Assembly: GCF_003202435.1 (NCBI RefSeq)
Contig: NZ_QJHK01000014.1
Location: 83,233-147,232, forward strand
Length of the DNA stretch: 64,000 bases
DNA from: Flavobacterium cheongpyeongense
GTDB lineage: Bacteria > Bacteroidota > Bacteroidia > Flavobacteriales > Flavobacteriaceae
Direction of reading: 5' to 3'
Both the position numbers and the translations under genes were made by a program. The notes below the pieces were generated by a model. It did no database searches. It was not told the origin of the DNA and saw nothing but the letters and a program-made list of their open reading frames with translations. Positions 26,172 to 35,323 of this stretch are shown here, one piece after another; within the stretch, counting starts at the first letter, position 1, and each line of letters begins with the position of its first letter.

Positions 26172-28001
26172 TTAAGATTCAAACGACTGCATAGTTACAA
26201 GCTTATTATAAGTTCCGTTTTGTGCAATTAATTCATCGTGAGTTCCCTGTTCTACAATTTTTCCTTTTTGCATTACTACAATTATATCCGCTTTTTGTAT
26301 TGTAGAAAGACGGTGTGCAATCACAATCGAAGTTCTGTTCTGCATCATGTTCTCAAGGGCAACCTGAACAAATTTTTCGCTTTCGGTATCTAATGCTGAT
26401 GTTGCTTCGTCCAGAATCATAATTGGAGGATTTTTAAGTACTGCTCGTGCAATCGATAAGCGTTGTTTTTGGCCTCCTGATAATTTATTTCCGCTGTCGC
26501 CAATGTTAGTATAGATTCCCAAAGGCAATTCTTTTACAAATTCAAAAGCGTTTGCGATTTTTAAAGCTTCAATAATTTCATCATCTGTTGCGTCTAATTT
26601 TCCTAAGGCAATATTAGCTTTAATGGTGTCATTAAATAAAATACTGTCCTGAGTAACCAATCCCATTAATCCTCGAAGAGATTGCAGATTCATGTCTTTT
26701 ATATTTACTCCGTCAATAGAAATTGTACCGTTGGTCACATCATAAAAACGGGTTAGTAAATTTGCAATTGTGCTTTTTCCGCTTCCGGATTGTCCCACCA
26801 GTGCAACAGTCTGACCTTTTTTAATCTGAAGTGAAAAGTCTTTTAAAACCGTTTCATTTTCATATTTAAAATTAATATTCTGAACACTTATGTTGTTGTC
26901 AAAAGATGTTTTTTCAATAGCATTTTCTTTAGAAGTGATAGTGTTTTCCTGTTCAAGAATTTCCAGTACACGGTCAGCTGCTGCATTACCTCTTTTTACG
27001 GCGTAAGAGGCTTTTGAAATTGATTTAGCGGGTGTAAGAATGTTATAAGCCAGTCCCATATAGGCAATAAATGATGCTCCGTTTAATGTTTTCTCTATTA
27101 AAACCATTTGACCTCCATACCATAATAAGATTGCAATAACCATAATTCCCATAAACTCACTCGCAGGTGAAGCCAGGTTTTGACGATTTCCAATGCTATT
27201 TGATAATTTAAAATAACGTTCTGTTGAATTTTGAAATACAGTATTAAAGTAGTTCTCAGAATTGTAACCTTTTACCACTTTCAACCCGCCAATGGTTTCT
27301 TCAATAGTTGATAAAAAAGTTCCTTGTTCCTGTTGTGCTTTTCCTGATTTTTTTTTCAGTTGTTTACCAATTAAAGAAATAATGTATCCGGAAATAGGAA
27401 TAAAAACAAAAACAAAAAGTGTTAGTTTCGTACTAATGGCAAACATCATTCCAATCGTAAAAACAATGGTTAAAGGTTCTTTTACGATAAGTTCTAAAAT
27501 GGCCAAAAAAGAAGTTTGAACTTCATTAACATCTGCTGATATTCTTGAAATCACATCACCTTTTCGCTTTTCTGAAAAAAAGGCTAAAGGTAATTCCAGT
27601 GTTTTTTTATACATAGTATTACGCATGTCTCTTAATATTCCATTACGTAAAAAAGTAATGAAAAACATGGCTAAATAATCGAACAGGTTTTTCAATAAAA
27701 AGATAGAGATTATCACAGTAACCATGATTGAAAGCGTATAACCAACACCAAAAGTATCTGTAGTATTGGTAATAAAATAGCTTAAATAATTTTCACCATA
27801 TTTTTTAAGTTCCCAAATACCTGTGTAAATAGGTTTAGTAGTATTTCTTTTGGTTTGGTCAAATAAAACCTGAATCATCGGAATTAAAGACACAAAAGAA
27901 AGGGTACTAAAAAGTGCATACAAAACATTAAAAAAGATGTTTAAGTAAGCATATTTTTTATACGGATATAAAAAAGGAAGTATTTTTTTGAAATTACTCA
28001 T
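26172..28001 (-). CDS. MsbA-type ABC exporter (permease-ATPase half transporter)
   Basis: Homodimeric inner-membrane exporter, 609 residues. The N-terminal half has six membrane helices (~15-320). The ATPase domain (~360-600) has Walker A GQSGSGKSTIANLL, signature LSGGQKQRLSIARAV, Walker B IMILDEATSALD and H-loop IVIAHRLST. The full set of motifs means it should hydrolyse ATP. Lipid A or phospholipid flipping is likely for this family, but the substrate is not proven by sequence. The gene lies between terminators downstream of the phosphohexomutase gene. Confidence 0.92.
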   Translation of the reverse strand: MSNFKKILPFLYPYKKYAYLNIFFNVLYALFSTLSFVSLIPMIQVLFDQTKRNTTKPIYTGIWELKKYGENYLSYFITNTTDTFGVGYTLSIMVTVIISIFLLKNLFDYLAMFFITFLRNGILRDMRNTMYKKTLELPLAFFSEKRKGDVISRISADVNEVQTSFLAILELIVKEPLTIVFTIGMMFAISTKLTLFVFVFIPISGYIISLIGKQLKKKSGKAQQEQGTFLSTIEETIGGLKVVKGYNSENYFNTVFQNSTERYFKLSNSIGNRQNLASPASEFMGIMVIAILLWYGGQMVLIEKTLNGASFIAYMGLAYNILTPAKSISKASYAVKRGNAAADRVLEILEQENTITSKENAIEKTSFDNNISVQNINFKYENETVLKDFSLQIKKGQTVALVGQSGSGKSTIANLLTRFYDVTNGTISIDGVNIKDMNLQSLRGLMGLVTQDSILFNDTIKANIALGKLDATDDEIIEALKIANAFEFVKELPLGIYTNIGDSGNKLSGGQKQRLSIARAVLKNPPIMILDEATSALDTESEKFVQVALENMMQNRTSIVIAHRLSTIQKADIIVVMQKGKIVEQGTHDELIAQNGTYNKLVTMQSFES

Positions 28002-28022
28002 TTAGGTGTTTTTTTACCATTA

Positions 28023-28056
28023 AAACCCGATAGCTTGTTTAAACATATCGGGTTTT
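28023..28056 (-). terminator. Terminator of the phosphohexomutase gene
   Basis: Stem AAACCCGATA / TATCGGGTTT between the mutase stop and the ABC exporter start, with T run on the minus strand. Confidence 0.85.
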
Positions 28057-28076
28057 GAAAAAATGGATATAATTTA

Positions 28077-29804
28077 TTAATTCAATTGCATATCTGCAAT
28101 GATATTTTGTATTTTTTGGTCTAAGAAACTTTCGGCAGCATCAAAATCTTCAACCGATTCTAATTCAGCATTTACACTAATGTAGAATTTAATTTTTGGT
28201 TCAGTACCGCTTGGTCTTGCGCAAATTTTAGAACCGTCTTCTGTATAATAAATCAAGACGTTTGATTTTGGCATGTCCATTGTGGATTCTTCACCTGTCA
28301 ATAAATTCAAAGCAATAGACGACTGATAATCTTCGACCATTATGACACGTTGGTCATTGATTTCTTTCAATGGATTTTCTCTTAAATTAATCATCATCTG
28401 ATTGATTTCTTCCAAACCTTCGATTCCTTTTTTAGTCAGTGAAACCAAAAATTCTTTATAAAAACCATTTTCAACATACAATTGCAAAAGTTCTTTGTAA
28501 ACAGAGCTTCCGGCAGCTTTTGCCTGAGCCGCAACTTCACAAATTAATAAGGTTGCAGCTACGGCATCCTTATCTCTTACAGCATCACCTACCATAAAGC
28601 CAAAACTTTCTTCACCACCGCCAATAAATTGAAGTTCAGGAAAATCTTTAATCATTTTAGCAATCCATTTAAAGCCGGTCAGACCAACTTTGCATTCAAC
28701 GCCATAACGTGTTGCCAGTTCCATAATCATTGGTGTTGAAACAATAGTAGACCCAACGAATTGTTTTCCATTGATTTTGCCAGCTTTTTTCCATTGTTTT
28801 AAAAGGAAAGAAGTCATCAAAACCATTGTCTGGTTTCCGTTAAGCAAAATCATTTTGCCTTCGTTATTACGAACAGCTACACCTAAACGGTCACAGTCAG
28901 GATCAGTTCCTACTACAATATCAGAATTGGTTTTGTCTGCCAATGCCAACGCCATAGTCAATGCTTCCGGCTCTTCAGGATTAGGGGATTTTACAGTAGG
29001 GAAATTTCCATCTGGCACAGCCTGTTCAGGAACAATATGTACATTTTTATAACCAGCCTCTGATAAAGTATCGGGAACTGATTTTATTGAAGTGCCGTGT
29101 AATGAAGTAAAAACAATATGCAGATTATCCTTTGCTTCAGCCGGAGTATTAAAACTTGCGTTTTCAATAGACGATTTTACAAAAGCCTTATCTATTTCTG
29201 TATCAATATAGGTAATCAGACTTTCGTCAGCATTAAATTTAATTTTGTCGTAGGTTAAACTTTCAATTACCTCAATAATTGCAGCATCTTCCGGAGGGAC
29301 AATTTGTCCTCCGTCTTCCCAATATACTTTATATCCGTTGTATTCTGGCGGATTATGAGAAGCTGTCAAAACAATTCCGCATTGGCATCCTAAGTATTTA
29401 AGAGCAAATGACAATTCTGGTGTCGGTCGTAAATCTGAAAACAAATAAACCTGAATTCCGTTGGCAGAGAAAACATCGGCAACAACCTTAGCCAAAGTAT
29501 TACTATTATGACGACAATCATAAGCAATAACTACTTTTACTGGTTGATTTGGAAAAGCTTCATGCAAATAATCTGAAAGTCCCTGCGTGTTTTTTCCAAG
29601 CGTATATTTGTTGATTCGGTTGTTACCAATTCCCATAACGCCACGCATTCCTCCAGTTCCAAATTCCAGATTTTTATAAAAACTTTCTTCAAGTTCTTTA
29701 GGCGATGTAGTCATTAATTCCTTAACCGCAGCTTGTGTTTCGTTATCAAATGTGGGTGTTAGCCATTCGTTTACGGCGCTTAAAATAGTAGGTGCTATAT
29801 TCAT
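28077..29804 (-). CDS. Phospho-sugar mutase (phosphoglucomutase/phosphomannomutase)
   Basis: Interconverts hexose 1- and 6-phosphates for glycan and nucleotide-sugar synthesis; cytosolic, 575 residues as in the long PGM2-like branch. Four domains with all active-site loops: phosphoserine loop TASHNPPEYNGYK, metal loop DPDCDRLGVA, sugar loop GGEESFG and phosphate loop RPSGTEPKIKFY. The preference for glucose or mannose cannot be read from these. Upstream on the same strand are a GT2 glycosyltransferase and DUF4199. Confidence 0.94.
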   Translation of the reverse strand: MNIAPTILSAVNEWLTPTFDNETQAAVKELMTTSPKELEESFYKNLEFGTGGMRGVMGIGNNRINKYTLGKNTQGLSDYLHEAFPNQPVKVVIAYDCRHNSNTLAKVVADVFSANGIQVYLFSDLRPTPELSFALKYLGCQCGIVLTASHNPPEYNGYKVYWEDGGQIVPPEDAAIIEVIESLTYDKIKFNADESLITYIDTEIDKAFVKSSIENASFNTPAEAKDNLHIVFTSLHGTSIKSVPDTLSEAGYKNVHIVPEQAVPDGNFPTVKSPNPEEPEALTMALALADKTNSDIVVGTDPDCDRLGVAVRNNEGKMILLNGNQTMVLMTSFLLKQWKKAGKINGKQFVGSTIVSTPMIMELATRYGVECKVGLTGFKWIAKMIKDFPELQFIGGGEESFGFMVGDAVRDKDAVAATLLICEVAAQAKAAGSSVYKELLQLYVENGFYKEFLVSLTKKGIEGLEEINQMMINLRENPLKEINDQRVIMVEDYQSSIALNLLTGEESTMDMPKSNVLIYYTEDGSKICARPSGTEPKIKFYISVNAELESVEDFDAAESFLDQKIQNIIADMQLN

Positions 29805-29850
29805 GTAAATGTTTTTTTAATGTTTAAAATAAAGATAGGAATTTTTCAGG

Positions 29851-29934
29851 AGCTAATCCTGCTGTACACTATATCTTTTGTAGTCTCGTTACAAACGAGA
29901 CCACAAAAGGATGCCGTTCCCATCAGGGCTAGTG
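29851..29934. repeat. Dispersed palindromic repeat, copy 3
   Basis: AGCTAATCCTGCT at the left, ACTATATCTTTTGTAGTCTC / GAGACCACAAAAGGAT around the centre (GTCTCGTTACAAACGAGAC forms a tight hairpin), CCCATCAGGGCTAG at the right. It shares ends with the copy at 43208-43283. Confidence 0.7.
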
Positions 29935-29941
29935 CTTTACG

Positions 29942-30898
29942 TTAAAAATTAACCTCCCGCGATACTTTATAACGGACTTCATTGTTTTTGGTTCGCAAAA
30001 TAATTTCGCCTAAGAAACCTGCTAAAAACAGCTGAGTTCCCAAAATCATAGTTGTCAAAGCAATATAAAACCACGGATTATTTGTAACCAGAGTATATTT
30101 CATTCCGGTGTACAGATGGTATAGTTTTGAAACACCAATGTATCCCGCAGCTAAAAATCCAATGATAAACATAAAAGAACCAATGGCACCAAATAAGTGC
30201 ATCGGTCTTTTTCCGAATCTCGATAGAAACCAAATCGTAATCAAATCAAGGAATCCGTTTATAAAACGTTCCATTCCAAACTTGGTTTCACCGTATTTTC
30301 TGGCCTGATGAATTACCACTTTTTCACCAATTTTGCCGAATCCGGCATTTTTAGCCAAAACCGGAATATAGCGGTGCATTTCGCCTGAAACTTCAACGTT
30401 TTTTACGACTACATTTCTATAAGCTTTTAAGCCGCAGTTAAAATCATTTAATTCAACTCCCGAGGTTTTTCTGGCAGCCCAGTTAAATAATTTTGAAGGC
30501 AGGTTTTTTGCTACAACAGAGTCGTATCTTTTTTTCTTCCAGCCAGAAACCAAATCATATTTTTCTTTGGTTATCATATCATACAATCCCGGAATTTCAT
30601 CCGGACTGTCCTGTAAATCGGCATCCATCGTAATAATAACATCACCTTGAGCCTTTGCAAACCCTGCATGCAAAGCCTGTGATTTACCAAAGTTTTTCAT
30701 AAAACGAATTCCTTTTACATTCTGGTTTTCGTTAGAAAAACTTTCGATAATATTCCACGAATCATCTGTACTTCCATCATCTACAAAAATGATTTCATAA
30801 GAGTAATTGTTAGATTGCATCACTTTAATAATCCACGAATAGAGTTCTTTTAGTGATTCCTCTTCGTTGAGAAGCGGTATAAGTATAGATAAATTCAT
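29942..30898 (-). CDS. Family 2 glycosyltransferase (dolichyl-phosphate-mannose synthase-like)
   Basis: Transfers a sugar from a nucleotide donor, probably to undecaprenyl phosphate or a lipid at the inner membrane. 318 residues: GT-A domain opening SILIPLLNEEESLKELYSWI, nucleotide site FVDDGSTDDSW, DxD region MDADLQDSPDE, and an acceptor loop with RKYGETKFG. Two C-terminal membrane helices (~235-258 and ~272-297) follow, as in DPMS/GtrB-type enzymes. It follows DUF4199 by eight bases, so the two are co-transcribed. Confidence 0.93.
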   Translation of the reverse strand: MNLSILIPLLNEEESLKELYSWIIKVMQSNNYSYEIIFVDDGSTDDSWNIIESFSNENQNVKGIRFMKNFGKSQALHAGFAKAQGDVIITMDADLQDSPDEIPGLYDMITKEKYDLVSGWKKKRYDSVVAKNLPSKLFNWAARKTSGVELNDFNCGLKAYRNVVVKNVEVSGEMHRYIPVLAKNAGFGKIGEKVVIHQARKYGETKFGMERFINGFLDLITIWFLSRFGKRPMHLFGAIGSFMFIIGFLAAGYIGVSKLYHLYTGMKYTLVTNNPWFYIALTTMILGTQLFLAGFLGEIILRTKNNEVRYKVSREVNF

Positions 30899-30906
30899 TT
30901 ATATTT

Positions 30907-31437
30907 TTATTCTTGTGTAGTTTTGCTTTTAAAAAATGCTGCGAAAATTAATCCGAAAATGCAGCTGATAACAATCGCAAAAACAGATCCTTTAAGTAAT
31001 TCAATAGTTGAGTACGGATTGCTTAATTTCATTTTATCAATAGTTCCATTAATGACGGAAGCTGGTGATCCAAATTTCTGCATCATATTTACCGTATATT
31101 TAATCATTAATTCGCTTAAAGTATCTTTTGCAGAGGGGTCGATAACATTAAATAAAAGAACATTGAAAGAAGTAGAAATCAAAATCCCGATTACTGCTGC
31201 TATAAAATAAGTAGTAAAAGCATCTTTAAAAGAGAAAACGCCATTTAATTCTTTTTTTGTTTTCGAAAGCAGAATGATAGATATTGTTATGCTTATTGCG
31301 ATACCGATTAGTCCCATCCACCATGCAGTAAATAAGTTTAAATCAATCGAATATATTGTTGCAGTAATTAAAGTCGATGCAATTCCAATCATTACACCAT
31401 AAGTAATCCCGTTTTTCTTTATAACTTCATTAATCAT
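30907..31437 (-). CDS. DUF4199 membrane protein
   Basis: A 176-residue inner-membrane protein with four predicted helices (TYGVMIGIASTLITATIYSI, WWMGLIGIAISITISIILLS, TYFIAAVIGILISTSFNVLL and a C-terminal SVFAIVISCIFGLIFAAFF). It matches the Bacteroidota DUF4199 family by topology and the central KKELNGVFSFKDAF motif. The open frame continues upstream to 31578, but ATG 31437 (MINEVIKKNGITYG) gives the normal N-terminus. Role unknown; almost always beside a GT2 gene, as here. Confidence 0.85.
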   Translation of the reverse strand: MINEVIKKNGITYGVMIGIASTLITATIYSIDLNLFTAWWMGLIGIAISITISIILLSKTKKELNGVFSFKDAFTTYFIAAVIGILISTSFNVLLFNVIDPSAKDTLSELMIKYTVNMMQKFGSPASVINGTIDKMKLSNPYSTIELLKGSVFAIVISCIFGLIFAAFFKSKTTQE

Positions 31438-31540
31438 ATTTTCTATATGTTTTAAAATTAATCCACAAATATAGCAATTCCCAATATATTCAGTAGAAAA
31501 AAGCTTTTTGAATTTAACTAAAAAAAAGTCTGTTAAAGAT

Positions 31541-31569
31541 TTGATTATTAAAAAAGAATTGTAAATTTG
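31541..31569 (+). promoter_or_regulatory. Promoter of rpmE
   Basis: TTG (31541-31543), 18 bases, TAAATTTG (31562-31569): full consensus. The leader to ATG 31686 is about 110 bases, long enough for autoregulation. Confidence 0.75.
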
Positions 31570-31685
31570 CACACTCAAAAATAATTAAATTTTTAAACAA
31601 AAAGAGTATTGGTTCTTTACACCTTTTTCTAACCATGAAAAAGCTTCAAAATGAAAATGCTCCAAAACAATAAATAAAAAGAAAG

Positions 31686-31940
31686 ATGAAAAAAGGAATC
31701 CACCCTGAAAATTACAGATTAGTTGCATTTAAAGATATGTCAAATGATGATGTTTTTATCACTAAATCTACTGCAGATACAAAAGAAACAATTGAAGTTG
31801 ACGGAGTTGAGTATCCAGTTGTAAAAATGGAGATTTCAAGAACATCCCACCCTTTTTATACTGGTAAATCTAAACTTATTGATACGGCAGGACGTATTGA
31901 CAAGTTCAAAACCAAATATGCAAAACACGCTAAAAAATAA
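31686..31940 (+). CDS. rpmE: 50S ribosomal protein L31 type B
   Basis: Ribosomal large-subunit protein, 84 residues. MKKGIHPENYRLVAFKDMSN and ISRTSHPFYTGKSKLIDTAG are typical of the type B form. The zinc-binding cysteines of the type A form are absent (no Cys at all), so it is the zinc-independent version. Basic tail KYAKHAKK. It has its own strong promoter and a terminator 20 bases after the stop. The long leader may hold a regulatory structure, though none was recognised. Confidence 0.97.
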   Translation: MKKGIHPENYRLVAFKDMSNDDVFITKSTADTKETIEVDGVEYPVVKMEISRTSHPFYTGKSKLIDTAGRIDKFKTKYAKHAKK

Positions 31941-31959
31941 TAGCTGTTTTTCTTCATAC

Positions 31960-31988
31960 AAAGCCTTCCAATCCGGGAGGCTTTTTTT
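31960..31988 (+). terminator. Terminator of rpmE
   Basis: Stem AAAGCCTTCC / GGGAGGCTTT with short loop, then T7. Confidence 0.85.
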
Positions 31989-32143
31989 ATATTAACTGCA
32001 AAGAACACTAAGAACTAGTGCAGGTTCGTAAAGTTGTATAGGAACCTTGCTACTTAACACTTCTGTTAAATGCTGCGTTAAAGGCTTTGCTGTTAAGAAT
32101 ATACTATAACAATGATAGTATAAAGACACAAATAAAATATTTG

Positions 32144-32151
32144 TAACTTTG
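32144..32151 (+). promoter_or_regulatory. Promoter -7 box for the GlmU-like gene
   Basis: TAACTTTG, 48 bases before the ATG. A hairpin TCCTGAT / ATCAGGA lies just downstream in the leader. Confidence 0.55.
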
Positions 32152-32199
32152 ATCCTGATAACCAAATCAGGATTTTAACAAGTACCAAATTTATTATTT

Positions 32200-33375
32200 A
32201 TGAATTACATTCTTTTTGACGGTCCCGTTAGAAATGCTTTACTGCCTTTTACTTTTACCAGACCCGTGGCTGATATTTTAATAGGAATCATGACGATTCG
32301 TCAAAAATGGGAATCACGTTTGGGTTCAACCATTACTACAATTACCGAAGAATATTTGTCTTCAAAATTTCCGATGGTGGAAATGGAGGAAAATGTGATG
32401 ATAAATGCAGCATATTTACCCAATGAGACGCTTGCTGAAATGATTTCTGATTTAAAGGAAAATCAGGCCATTTTTAAAGGCGATGATGTAATCGCTTTTT
32501 TTACTACCGAAAATCAGGAAGAAGTGGATTTTGATTCGTATGAAATTATTCAGTACAATGATGATTGTTTAACAGTGGAGCATACCTGGGATATTTTCTC
32601 TAAAAATGATGCCGCAATCCGTGCCGATTTTGAGTATTTGACTGAAGATCGGAAATCACAGCCAATTCCCCAAAGTGTAAACGTTATTGCACCGGAAAAC
32701 ATATTTATTGAAGAAGGAGCAAAATTAGAGTTTGTCACTCTTAATGCTTCTACTGGTCCTATATATATAGGTAAGAATAGCGAAATTATGGAAGGAACCG
32801 TAATTCGTGGCCCTTTTGCTCTATGCGAGAATGCACAAGTTAAACTGAATGCGAAAATTTATGGGGCTACAACGGTTGGACCCGGATCGAGAATAGGAGG
32901 GGAAGTTAAAAACGCTGTCCTCTTTGCAAATTCAAACAAAGGACATGATGGTTTTTTAGGTGATTCTGTTTTAGGTGAATGGTGTAATATTGGTGCCGAT
33001 TCGAATAATTCAAACCTGAAAAACAACTATGAGGAAGTGAAGTTGTGGAGTTACGAAACAGAAGGTTTTGCTAAAACCGGACTTCAGTTTTGTGGCTTGA
33101 TGATGGGAGATCACAGTAAATGCGGTATCAATACGATGTTTAATACCGGAACAGTGGTAGGGGTGAGCGCCAATATTTTTGGAAGTGGTTTTCCCCGTAA
33201 TTTTGTTCCAAGTTTTTCCTGGGGCGGAGCTGCTGGTTTTACGACTTATATTACTAAAAAAGCTTTTGAAACTGCCAAACTGGTGATGGGAAGAAGAAAT
33301 ATTGCGTTCGATGAAACAGAAGCAGCAATCTTAGAACATGTTTTTGAAGAAACTAAAAAATGGAGAAAAGATTGA
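32200..33375 (+). CDS. GlmU-like putative sugar nucleotidyltransferase
   Basis: A 391-residue protein of the Bacteroidota GlmU family. The N-terminus (ILFDGPVRNALLPFTFTRPV, ADILIGIMTIRQKWE) resembles a nucleotidyltransferase fold but lacks the GxGTRM loop of true GlmU. From about residue 165 there is a left-handed beta-helix of hexapeptide repeats (PIYIGKNSEIMEGTVIRGPF, TVGPGSRIGGEV) as in acyltransferases. Either half could be active; substrates are unknown. Known relatives are annotated only by homology. It has its own promoter and terminator. Confidence 0.8.
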   Translation: MNYILFDGPVRNALLPFTFTRPVADILIGIMTIRQKWESRLGSTITTITEEYLSSKFPMVEMEENVMINAAYLPNETLAEMISDLKENQAIFKGDDVIAFFTTENQEEVDFDSYEIIQYNDDCLTVEHTWDIFSKNDAAIRADFEYLTEDRKSQPIPQSVNVIAPENIFIEEGAKLEFVTLNASTGPIYIGKNSEIMEGTVIRGPFALCENAQVKLNAKIYGATTVGPGSRIGGEVKNAVLFANSNKGHDGFLGDSVLGEWCNIGADSNNSNLKNNYEEVKLWSYETEGFAKTGLQFCGLMMGDHSKCGINTMFNTGTVVGVSANIFGSGFPRNFVPSFSWGGAAGFTTYITKKAFETAKLVMGRRNIAFDETEAAILEHVFEETKKWRKD

Positions 33376-33417
33376 TTAATCACATAATAAAAAGATTGGT
33401 AATTAGATGATTTTACG

Positions 33418-33450
33418 AAACCTGATAGTTAACCTGTCGGGTTTTGTTTT
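33418..33450 (+). terminator. Terminator of the GlmU-like gene
   Basis: AAACCTGAT / GTCGGGTTT stem with G-U pairs, followed by TTGTTTT. Confidence 0.65.
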
Positions 33451-33514
33451 GTTTGGAGTTAAGAAATGATCTAATTGCACATTTTCTAATTCTTGAAATT
33501 ATCTAATTATCTAA

Positions 33515-33545
33515 TTGCCACATTCTCTAATTAAATCTATCTTTG
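33515..33545 (+). promoter_or_regulatory. Promoter of the ABC-F gene
   Basis: TTG (33515-33517), 20 bases, TATCTTTG (33538-33545): full consensus. The TTG is within a stretch where TCTAATT recurs several times (33470-33535). Confidence 0.7.
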
Positions 33546-33608
33546 CACCACGAAAAAAATGGGTAGTCAGATAAAGGATTAACCGATTAAACAAATTCAC
33601 AAAAAGTA

Positions 33609-35243
33609 ATGATTACAGTTAACGATATTTCGGTTCAGTTTGGTGGAACTACACTTTTTAGCGATGTTTCTTTTGCTATTAATGAAAATGATAAAATTGC
33701 CCTTATGGGTAAAAATGGTGCCGGAAAATCGACACTTTTAAAGATAATTGCAGGTCAAAGCAAACCTTCTACAGGAAATATTTCAGCTCCAAAAGAGGCG
33801 GTTATTGCTTATCTTCCTCAACATTTGCTTACAGAAGACGGTGCCACAGTTATGGAGGAAGCGTCAAAAGCTTTTGGTGAAATTTTCAGCATGAAAGCCG
33901 AAATCGATGAAATCAACGAGCAATTAACAATTCGTACGGATTATGAAAGTGATGCTTACATGAAATTGATCGAAAGAGTTTCTGACTTAAGTGAGAAATT
34001 CTATGCAATTGAAGAAGTAAACTACGAAGCTGAGGTAGAGAAAATATTAGTTGGTTTAGGTTTTGAAAGGGAAGATTTTGCACGTCAGACTTCAGAATTT
34101 TCAGGAGGATGGAGAATGCGAATTGAACTTGCTAAAATTTTATTAAGAAAACCGGATTTGATTCTTTTAGATGAGCCTACCAACCACATGGATATCGAAA
34201 GTATTCAATGGCTTGAGGAATTCCTTATTAATCAGGCAAAAGCAGTTGTGGTGATTTCACATGACAGGGCATTTGTGGATAATATTACAAACCGAACTAT
34301 TGAAGTTACAATGGGAAGGATTTACGATTACAAAGCCAAATATTCTCATTATTTAGAATTAAGAAAAGACCGTCGTGTTCATCAGCAAAAAGCATATGAT
34401 GAACAACAAAAAATGATTGCTGATAATCGTGCTTTTATTGATCGTTTTAAAGGAACGTTTTCTAAAACAGATGCCGTTCAGTCCCGTGTAAAAATGTTGG
34501 AAAAGTTAGAAATTGTTCAGGTTGATGAGGTAGACACTTCGGCTTTGCGTTTAAAATTCCCACCGGCAGCACGTTCTGGACAATATCCTGTTATTGTTAA
34601 AGAAATGTCTAAATCTTATGGAGATCATGTGGTTTTTAAAGACGCAAACATTGTAATCGAGCGTGGTCAGAAAGTTGCTTTTGTAGGAAAAAATGGAGAA
34701 GGAAAATCAACCATGATTAAAGCGATAATGAAAGAAATCGGTGTTGATTCCGGAAGTGTCGAAATTGGACATAATTCTCAAATTGGATATTTTGCTCAAA
34801 ATCAGGCAGCACTTTTAGATGAAAATGCTACTATTTTTGAAACTATTGATAGTATTGCAGTTGGAGATATCAGAACGCAGATCAAAAATATTTTGGGAGC
34901 CTTTATGTTTCAGGGTGACGATATTACCAAAAAAGTAAAAGTACTTTCGGGGGGAGAAAAAACACGTTTGGCGATGATTAAATTATTACTGGAACCTGTA
35001 AACCTGTTGATTCTGGATGAGCCTTCGAATCACTTGGATATGAAAACTAAAGACATCATTAAAGATGCTTTACGTGATTTTGACGGAACATTAATCTTGG
35101 TTTCTCACGACCGAGATTTCCTTGACGGATTAGCAACTAAAGTTTTTGAATTCGGTAATAAACGCGTGAAAGAACATTTTGAAGATGTTGCAGGTTTCTT
35201 AGCTCATAAAAAAATGGATTCTATGCGAGAAATCGAAAAGTAA
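33609..35243 (+). CDS. ABC-F family ATPase (ribosome-associated)
   Basis: Soluble protein with two ATPase domains and no membrane part; ABC-F proteins act on the ribosomal E site to help stalled translation. 544 residues. First domain: GKNGAGKSTLLKIIAG, signature FSGGWRMRIELAKILL, ILLDEPTNHMD. Linker helices ~240-320. Second domain: GKNGEGKSTMIKAIM, LSGGEKTRLAMIKLLL, LILDEPSNHLD. Both sites look catalytic. It is nearest to YbiT/EttA-like housekeeping members; the exact subfamily would need a tree. Confidence 0.93.
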   Translation: MITVNDISVQFGGTTLFSDVSFAINENDKIALMGKNGAGKSTLLKIIAGQSKPSTGNISAPKEAVIAYLPQHLLTEDGATVMEEASKAFGEIFSMKAEIDEINEQLTIRTDYESDAYMKLIERVSDLSEKFYAIEEVNYEAEVEKILVGLGFEREDFARQTSEFSGGWRMRIELAKILLRKPDLILLDEPTNHMDIESIQWLEEFLINQAKAVVVISHDRAFVDNITNRTIEVTMGRIYDYKAKYSHYLELRKDRRVHQQKAYDEQQKMIADNRAFIDRFKGTFSKTDAVQSRVKMLEKLEIVQVDEVDTSALRLKFPPAARSGQYPVIVKEMSKSYGDHVVFKDANIVIERGQKVAFVGKNGEGKSTMIKAIMKEIGVDSGSVEIGHNSQIGYFAQNQAALLDENATIFETIDSIAVGDIRTQIKNILGAFMFQGDDITKKVKVLSGGEKTRLAMIKLLLEPVNLLILDEPSNHLDMKTKDIIKDALRDFDGTLILVSHDRDFLDGLATKVFEFGNKRVKEHFEDVAGFLAHKKMDSMREIEK

Positions 35244-35270
35244 TATTCGTATTCGTTTTTCTTTTGTATA

Positions 35271-35309
35271 AAAATGCCCCAGACAGTCTGACTTTTTGGG
35301 GCATTTTTT
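35271..35309 (+). terminator. Terminator between ABC-F and S41 genes
   Basis: AAAATGCCCC / GGGGCATTTT stem followed by T run; symmetrical enough to serve both convergent genes. Confidence 0.85.
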
Positions 35310-35323
35310 ATGTTTTTCGCTTT

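Noticed and set aside
31438..31578. N-terminal extension of the DUF4199 protein
   Set aside because: The extra 47 residues do not fit the family; the internal ATG 31437 gives the normal start.
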